Source: JBBIOI01 sp037443425
GTDB lineage: Bacteria > Desulfobacterota > BSN033 > UBA1163
NCBI GenBank assembly: GCA_037443425.1
Contig: JBBIOI010000039.1
Coordinates: 1-28,506 of the forward strand
Reading direction: 5' to 3'
Length of the DNA: 28,506 nt
Shown here: positions 23,968-28,506 of the stretch, piece after piece
How the letters are laid out: every line of letters starts with the position of its first letter
Numbering within the stretch: position 1 is the first letter of the stretch
Made by a program: the position numbers and the translations under genes
The notes under the pieces: generated by a model
What the model was told of the DNA's origin: nothing
Database searches by the model: none
What the model saw: the letters and a program-made list of their open reading frames with translations, nothing else

Positions 23968-25116
23968 ATGGTTTATGAAATATTGAGACCAGAGAAGGTT
24001 ATTGCAGGAGAGAATTCAATTTCATCAATTATAAAAGAAGTAAAACTTCTTAGAGGTAACAAAATTTTAATTGTAACAGATCCTGGTATTTTAAAAAGCG
24101 GCCAATTGGATCGCCTTACATCTATATTTGATACCGAGAGGATAAGATATACTGTTTTTTCCGAAGTTGAATCAGACCCTGATATTACAATTATGGAAAA
24201 AGGAAGAAGATTTGCCTTGGAAGGACAAAACGATTTAATTATTGCCTTTGGCGGTGGAAGTTCAATCGATACTGCAAAGGTAATAAGTTTTTTAGTAAGA
24301 AATGAAGGTACTGTTAGGGACTATTTTGGATTCGTAACATTTAAAAATGATCCAATCCCCATAATTGCAGTCCCAACTACTGCTGGAACGGGAAGTGAAG
24401 CCACTCTTGTTGCAATTGTCACAGATAAAGATAATAAGGCTAAATTACCTATAAGAAGTCCTCAATTACTTCCCAAAATAGTTTTTTTAGACCCAACCTT
24501 ATTATCATCACTACCACAGGAATATATTGTTTACCCGGGAGTAGATGCGTTTACACATGCCATCGAATCATTTATCTCAACAAGAAGCAATCTTTTTACA
24601 GAACATTTATCTCTTACCGCTGTTAAACTTATTTATTCCACACTGATTCAATTTAAAGAAAATCCTAAAGACACAGAATTAGGTTTAAAGATGCTTTATG
24701 GAAGTTATCTGGCAGGTACATCGTTTGCCAATGCAAGTTTAACAGCGGTCCATGCCCTTGCCCATCCAATCGGAAGTCATTATCATCTTCCTCATGGTCT
24801 AACCTGTGGATTGTTCTTAACGAGGATTTTAAAAGAAAATAAAGATACCTCACTTGATAAATATATGATCCTTTATGAGACATTAGGATTTGAGAGGAAA
24901 GGCCTTTCTAAAGAGGATTGTGCAGATAGGTTTATAGATGCAGTTGGAGAATTTTTAAAGAAATTGGGCCTACCAGAAAGCCTCAGTTCTATAGGTATTA
25001 AACATAAGGTTTTACCTGAGATGGTTGAAGATGCCATGAAAAGTCCACTAATGTCTGGAAATCCTAAAAGGTTGGATAGAGAAAGAGTTTCTTGGTTATT
25101 TGAAAGTGTAAGCTAA
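23968..25116 (+). CDS. Iron-containing (type III) alcohol dehydrogenase
   Basis: This 382-residue NAD(P)-dependent dehydrogenase is of the Fe-ADH family. The N-terminal nucleotide-binding domain has the AFGGGSSIDTAK motif. The C-terminal helical metal domain supplies D193, H197 (GVDAFTHAIE), H262 and H276 (VHALAHPIGSHYHLPHG). The 14-residue spacing of the last two matches FucO. Expected chemistry is reversible alcohol/aldehyde interconversion. Family members act on ethanol, lactaldehyde, butanol, 4-hydroxybutyrate or sulfoacetaldehyde, and the sequence alone does not decide. Next to an aldehyde oxidoreductase, a shared aldehyde intermediate is plausible. Fe-ADHs are oxygen sensitive, in keeping with an anaerobic host. 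Confidence 0.93.
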   Translation: MVYEILRPEKVIAGENSISSIIKEVKLLRGNKILIVTDPGILKSGQLDRLTSIFDTERIRYTVFSEVESDPDITIMEKGRRFALEGQNDLIIAFGGGSSIDTAKVISFLVRNEGTVRDYFGFVTFKNDPIPIIAVPTTAGTGSEATLVAIVTDKDNKAKLPIRSPQLLPKIVFLDPTLLSSLPQEYIVYPGVDAFTHAIESFISTRSNLFTEHLSLTAVKLIYSTLIQFKENPKDTELGLKMLYGSYLAGTSFANASLTAVHALAHPIGSHYHLPHGLTCGLFLTRILKENKDTSLDKYMILYETLGFERKGLSKEDCADRFIDAVGEFLKKLGLPESLSSIGIKHKVLPEMVEDAMKSPLMSGNPKRLDRERVSWLFESVS

Positions 25117-25163
25117 ATGTCTTAAAGAGGTTAGGATTAAAAAATTTTTAAGGGGGGAAGGCA

Positions 25164-26231
25164 ATGAAAAGGATTCTAAGTCTAATTTTAATGGCAATTT
25201 TTTTCACGGGAATGCTAACTTCGATCCAATCTGCTAAGGCACAAACAAAACAGGAAATTAAACCCATAGAACTTACATTTAATACTCCTCTTCCGCCTGT
25301 GCATACACGTTGGACTCAGGCACTTGCTATTTGGTGTAAGGAGTTAGAAAAAAGAACTGGTGGAAGGGTTAAAGTCACACCCTACTTCTCAGAAACATTA
25401 AGTCCACTAAAAGACTGCTATGATTCGGTTGTAAAAGGCATGGCTGATTTCGGTGAAAGTTGGTTTGGTTCAAAGCCGGGTCAATTTCCTATATTAGAAA
25501 CAATACTTTCCTGTAATTCACCCCATATACTTATGAAGAACCCCACAAAAGCCATAATGGAACTTTATAAGACATTTCCTTCCATTCGTGAAGAATTAAA
25601 ACAAACAAAGGTATTGTGTTTACATGGGGGTACTCCATTAGCCAATGCAGCAACCACAAAACGTGTAGTAAGAAATCTTTCTGATTTAAAGGGATTAAAA
25701 TTGAACATTACCAGAAACTCTTTAGTGATGGAGAAATGGAAGGCGCTTGGTGTAAGTGTTGTAAATCTTGCCATGGGCGATGTTTATATGGGTTTACAAA
25801 GAGGTGTGTTAGATGGTACACACGCCAATTATGAGATTCTTATTGGCCGTCGATGGGGTGAACTTGTAAAACATGCAACATTTGTTCTGAATGATGGATA
25901 TCCTACATTTTTCTTTGTCATGAATTTGGATAAGTGGAACAAACTGCCACGAGATATCCAGAATATAATAGAAGAGTTAAGTGGTGACTATTTAACAGAA
26001 TTTTTTGGCAACTACTGGTGGAACAAAGAACAGTCTTCCAGACAGCAGTGGGAAAGAGAGATGGGAGGCCGCTCTTATTCTCTGTCTAAGGAGGAACTTG
26101 AGCAGGTTAATAGGCTGGTAAATCCAATCATAGAGGATTATGTTTCCAAAATGGAAGCAAAGGGAGTCCGTATTAGGGAGATATATAAGAAATTACATGA
26201 AATAGAAAAGACATTGGCCGTTTCTTTTTAA
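25164..26231 (+). CDS. dctP: DctP-type TRAP transporter solute receptor
   Basis: This 355-residue periplasmic binding protein has a clear signal peptide (about 1-26, ending SAKAQ). The DctP-fold hallmarks are LTFNTPLPPVHTRW near the mature N-terminus, then WCKELEKRTGGRVKVTPYF. LSDLKGLKLNITRN follows, its R (in ITRN) being a candidate for the ligand-carboxylate arginine, then MGDVYMGLQRGVLDG. The family usually binds C4-dicarboxylates, sugar acids or other organic acids. The ribosome-binding site AAGGGGGGAAGG is strong. It is unrelated in class to the TAXI receptor upstream, so the module holds two independent uptake systems. Confidence 0.92.
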   Translation: MKRILSLILMAIFFTGMLTSIQSAKAQTKQEIKPIELTFNTPLPPVHTRWTQALAIWCKELEKRTGGRVKVTPYFSETLSPLKDCYDSVVKGMADFGESWFGSKPGQFPILETILSCNSPHILMKNPTKAIMELYKTFPSIREELKQTKVLCLHGGTPLANAATTKRVVRNLSDLKGLKLNITRNSLVMEKWKALGVSVVNLAMGDVYMGLQRGVLDGTHANYEILIGRRWGELVKHATFVLNDGYPTFFFVMNLDKWNKLPRDIQNIIEELSGDYLTEFFGNYWWNKEQSSRQQWEREMGGRSYSLSKEELEQVNRLVNPIIEDYVSKMEAKGVRIREIYKKLHEIEKTLAVSF

Positions 26232-26264
26232 ACCTCTAAACATAATTCATCAATTACTGCAAAA

Positions 26265-26318
26265 CCCCTCACCTCATTTTTTCCTAAAAGAAAAGAGATG
26301 GTGAGGGGAAAATTTTTT
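26265..26318 (+). terminator. Hairpin plus T-run between DctP and DctQM genes
   Basis: CCCCTCACC (26265-26273) and GGTGAGGGG (26300-26308) are perfect reverse complements. The inner part is partly paired, and AAAA followed by six Ts (26313-26318) comes after the stem. It lies 73 bases upstream of the permease start. It is expected to terminate part of the transcription after the receptor gene, or to protect the receptor mRNA 3' end. Confidence 0.7.
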
Positions 26319-26390
26319 ATCTTATTCTTATAATCCGAAAAGTATATATTGGGGGAAAGTTATTTATTTGATATAAAAAGGAATCTGATT

Positions 26391-28283
26391 ATGGAAAATC
26401 AAAAAAGTATAAGTAGGGTTATTTTTACCTTAGAAAGCTTAATACCATTTATTAATTGGCTAAGTATTGTGGGAATGGTAATATTTGTTGCCATGGTTTG
26501 CCTGACATTTTTAGATGTTATCCTTAGATATATATTCAATCGACCATTTGCAGGCTCGATCGAGATCACAGAATTGATGATGGTTATAGTTGTTTTTACC
26601 GGTATATCTGTTACCCAATTAGAAAAGGCCCATGTTACAGTAGATATAATAACATCGAAATTAAAATCAGGACCAAAATTGGTAATGAGCGGATTTTCCA
26701 ATATCCTATCTATAGCCATTTTAGTTGTAATCATTATTCAGACCTTTAAATATGCCATTACAGCACGTGAAGGAACTTTTGTTTTTCACATTCCAGTAAA
26801 CGGATTTTTTGGTCTTGTTACCATAGGTTGTGTTTTACTTGTTTTAGTACTGGTTCGTGATTTATTAAAGGATATTCTCAGTAGCTTATCATTAAAAAAG
26901 AGTATCTTGATATTACTATTTGGAATACCAATTTTGGTTCTTTTCTTGAGTATCTACTTTGGTATTGGTAGACCTATTGCGTTAAGTCCTCCAACAGCAG
27001 GTCTAATGGGAATTATCCTTATGCTAATCTTCTTTGTAACAGGAATGCCTATAGCTTTTATATTAATGGGCATTGGCTTTATACTGGTGTCCTATATGCG
27101 GGGAAGCGATGCGAGTTTAAACCTGATCGCAACATCATGGTATAGAACTGTAGCATCCTATCCATGGTCACCTCTTATGTTTTTTATCCTAATGGGCTTC
27201 TTATGTTTCCACGCCGGGCTTGGAAGGGATCTATTTGAGATTTCTCGTAATTGGATAGGTCATCTTCGAGGGGGATTAGCAATGGCCTCTGTAGCTGCTT
27301 GTGCAGGCTTTGGAGCAGTGGTTGGAGATACGCTGAGCGGAACAATTGCTATGGCTGCGATTGGATTACCTGAAATGAAGAGGTATAATTATAAAGATAT
27401 TCTATCTATAGGTACAATAACATGTTCTGGCACATTGGGGACATTAATACCACCAAGTTTAGGTTTTATAATCTATGCTAATCTGACAGAACAATCTATA
27501 GGAAGGCTTTTTATCGCAGGCATTATTCCAGGAATTATCTGTGCCTTATTAATGATGGGCTTGATCTATGTTCTATGCCGAATAGACCCAAATCTTGGTC
27601 CACCTGCTTCTAAGGTAACATGGAAAGAAAAGTTTTTATCTCTTAAGAGCAGTGGTCCTGTGGCAGGATTATTTTTACTCGTTATTGGTGGGATGTATAT
27701 AGGAATATTTACTGCAAATGAAGGTGGAGGAATAGGTGCTTTTGGAGCACTTTTTCTTGGCCTTGCTATGCGACGTCTTAATTGGAATGGATTTAAAAGT
27801 GCGCTTGTAAATTCAGCTAAATTTATCGCAATGTGCTTTACATTATTAGGTGGTGCCAATATGTTTGGTTATGCAGTTACAACGAGTAACCTTCCTAATA
27901 TGATGGCTAACTTTGTAAACTCACTGGATATTTCACCTTTAGGAGTGATGTGGATTATTATTCTTATACTTTTGATATTAGGTTGTTTTATCCCGTCAAT
28001 CCCTATGTTAGTCATATGTATTCCTGTTTTTTTACCAATAGCACGTCTATTTGAATGGAATCTGGGATGGTTCGGGGTAATTATGGTATTAATGTTGAAT
28101 TTGGCTTGCGTTACACCTCCCTTTGGAATAAATCTTTTTGTTATAAAAGGCTTAACAGATAAAACAATGGGTTTCATATATTTGAGCGCTTTGCCATTTG
28201 TTATTGCCCTTATTATAACTGTTGCTATAGTAGTTATATTTCCATCAATATCCCTCTGGTTACCTGATTTAATCAAATTTTAA
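26391..28283 (+). CDS. TRAP transporter DctQM fused permease
   Basis: The 630-residue protein joins a DctQ small subunit to a DctM large subunit. The DctQ part spans about 1-165; four helices include the VAMVCLTFLDVILRYIFNRP signature, and FAGSIEITELMMVIVVF follows. The DctM part starts at about residue 190, with MLIFFVTGMPIAFILMGIG, GFGAVVGDTLSGTIAMAAIG, GTLGTLIPPSLGFIIYANLT and the C-terminal NLACVTPPFGINLFVIKG. It forms the membrane component for the DctP receptor. ATG 26391 is chosen because AAGGA lies eight bases upstream. A TTG 14 codons earlier (26349) lacks a ribosome-binding site. Confidence 0.93.
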   Translation: MENQKSISRVIFTLESLIPFINWLSIVGMVIFVAMVCLTFLDVILRYIFNRPFAGSIEITELMMVIVVFTGISVTQLEKAHVTVDIITSKLKSGPKLVMSGFSNILSIAILVVIIIQTFKYAITAREGTFVFHIPVNGFFGLVTIGCVLLVLVLVRDLLKDILSSLSLKKSILILLFGIPILVLFLSIYFGIGRPIALSPPTAGLMGIILMLIFFVTGMPIAFILMGIGFILVSYMRGSDASLNLIATSWYRTVASYPWSPLMFFILMGFLCFHAGLGRDLFEISRNWIGHLRGGLAMASVAACAGFGAVVGDTLSGTIAMAAIGLPEMKRYNYKDILSIGTITCSGTLGTLIPPSLGFIIYANLTEQSIGRLFIAGIIPGIICALLMMGLIYVLCRIDPNLGPPASKVTWKEKFLSLKSSGPVAGLFLLVIGGMYIGIFTANEGGGIGAFGALFLGLAMRRLNWNGFKSALVNSAKFIAMCFTLLGGANMFGYAVTTSNLPNMMANFVNSLDISPLGVMWIIILILLILGCFIPSIPMLVICIPVFLPIARLFEWNLGWFGVIMVLMLNLACVTPPFGINLFVIKGLTDKTMGFIYLSALPFVIALIITVAIVVIFPSISLWLPDLIKF

Positions 28284-28417
28284 AGCGATTGATAAACTTC
28301 TTCGAAATCTATCTACTTCCCAAGTAAGTCAGCCCTGAAAAGTCCATAAATTTCTTCCCTTCTCCTCTGAGATTATGTCAAAATTAAGAGAATAAGTAGT
28401 TAAGTTTCTTCACACAA

Positions 28418-28447
28418 TTGACAAATTATATGTAAATAGGTTATTCG
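28418..28447 (+). promoter_or_regulatory. Possible promoter of the tRNA gene
   Basis: A perfect -35 TTGACA (28418-28423) is followed by weak -10 candidates, TTATTC (17 bp) or TATTCG (18 bp). The tRNA begins about 25 bases further on, a usual distance. The -10 is poor, so only the -35 is convincing. The rest of 28284-28471 shows no gene and no clear terminator for the permease gene. Confidence 0.4.
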
Positions 28448-28471
28448 TAAATTGTTGATTTTTAAATTATT

Positions 28472-28506
28472 GCCCCTGTAGCTCAGGTGGATAGAGCAAC
28501 GGATTC
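28472..28506 (+). tRNA. 5' part of a tRNA gene, probably tRNA-Arg
   Basis: The last 35 bases fold as the start of a tRNA: acceptor strand GCCCCTG, TA, D-stem GCTC, D-loop AGGTGGATA, GAGC, A26, then anticodon strand ACGGA and loop bases TTC. The window stops at position 34, so the anticodon begins with C and the rest is not visible. The A in the D-loop at the usual position 20 and the similarity to known sequences suggest tRNA-Arg (CCT), which remains an inference. Confidence 0.85.

Noticed and set aside
26349..26390. TTG at 26349 as the start of the DctQM permease
   Set aside because: No ribosome-binding site precedes it, while ATG 26391 has AAGGA at the right distance; the extra residues do not look like a DctQ N-terminus.
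27869..28276. 135-codon minus-strand open frame opposite the DctM domain
   Set aside because: Antisense to a clear transmembrane permease; composition is what the complement of hydrophobic codons gives, with no recognisable family.
28284..28471. Minus-strand ORF of about 12 codons with a purine-rich upstream stretch (GGAGAAGGGAAG)
   Set aside because: Too short, and the purine-rich stretch is common in this genome; nothing else supports a gene.
1..28506. CRISPR array, retron or other defence system
   Set aside because: No regularly spaced repeats, no reverse transcriptase, no nuclease/helicase clusters; the only nuclease-like genes are an orphan HNH protein and housekeeping enzymes.

Overview
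The window is AT-rich bacterial chromosome. Its first two thirds are a densely packed, almost entirely plus-strand housekeeping block. The order rimP-nusA-ylxR-infB-ylxP(DUF503)-rbfA-truB-rpsO-pnp-M16 protease-dut, followed by a Xer recombinase, a DHH/CBS/tRNA-nucleotidyltransferase fusion and scpA, is the kind of order known from Desulfobacterota ('Deltaproteobacteria') and some Firmicutes. The fusion protein, the TAXI-type and DctPQM-type TRAP transporters and the aldehyde:ferredoxin oxidoreductase favour an anaerobic Desulfobacterota-like organism. This placement is inference from gene content; no rRNA is present.

Layout. 1-176: upstream region with a 12-bp palindrome, a probable Shine-Dalgarno of a divergent gene lying off the left edge, and a good promoter. 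177-1662: HNH endonuclease, HIT hydrolase, LapA-like membrane protein. 1663-1826: promoter and an intrinsic-terminator-like hairpin in the leader of rimP. 1827-12630: the transcription/translation/RNA-decay operon, closed by a terminator. 12754-17951: xerD-like recombinase, DHH-CBS-nucleotidyltransferase fusion, scpA and sppA. 17962-18621: a family 4 uracil-DNA glycosylase, the only clear minus-strand gene.

18817-28283 is an accessory metabolic module, all on the plus strand: TAXI-type solute receptor, TRAP 4TM/12TM fused permease, tungsten/molybdenum aldehyde:ferredoxin oxidoreductase, iron-dependent alcohol dehydrogenase, DctP-type receptor and DctQM fused permease. Two periplasmic-receptor transporters of different classes thus bracket two enzymes that could interconvert an alcohol, its aldehyde and its acid. 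The simplest reading is import of small organic acids or related compounds coupled to redox steps with ferredoxin and NAD(H); the substrate cannot be read from the sequence. In both transporters a hairpin followed by a T-run separates the receptor gene from the permease gene, which would allow more receptor than permease to be made. The window ends inside a tRNA gene, probably tRNA-Arg.

I found no CRISPR array, phage, transposase or defence system. The most interesting parts are the TRAP/AOR/ADH module, its control region (18622-18816, with a perfect 12-bp inverted repeat and a possible decayed gene), and the hairpins placed immediately ahead of several start codons.
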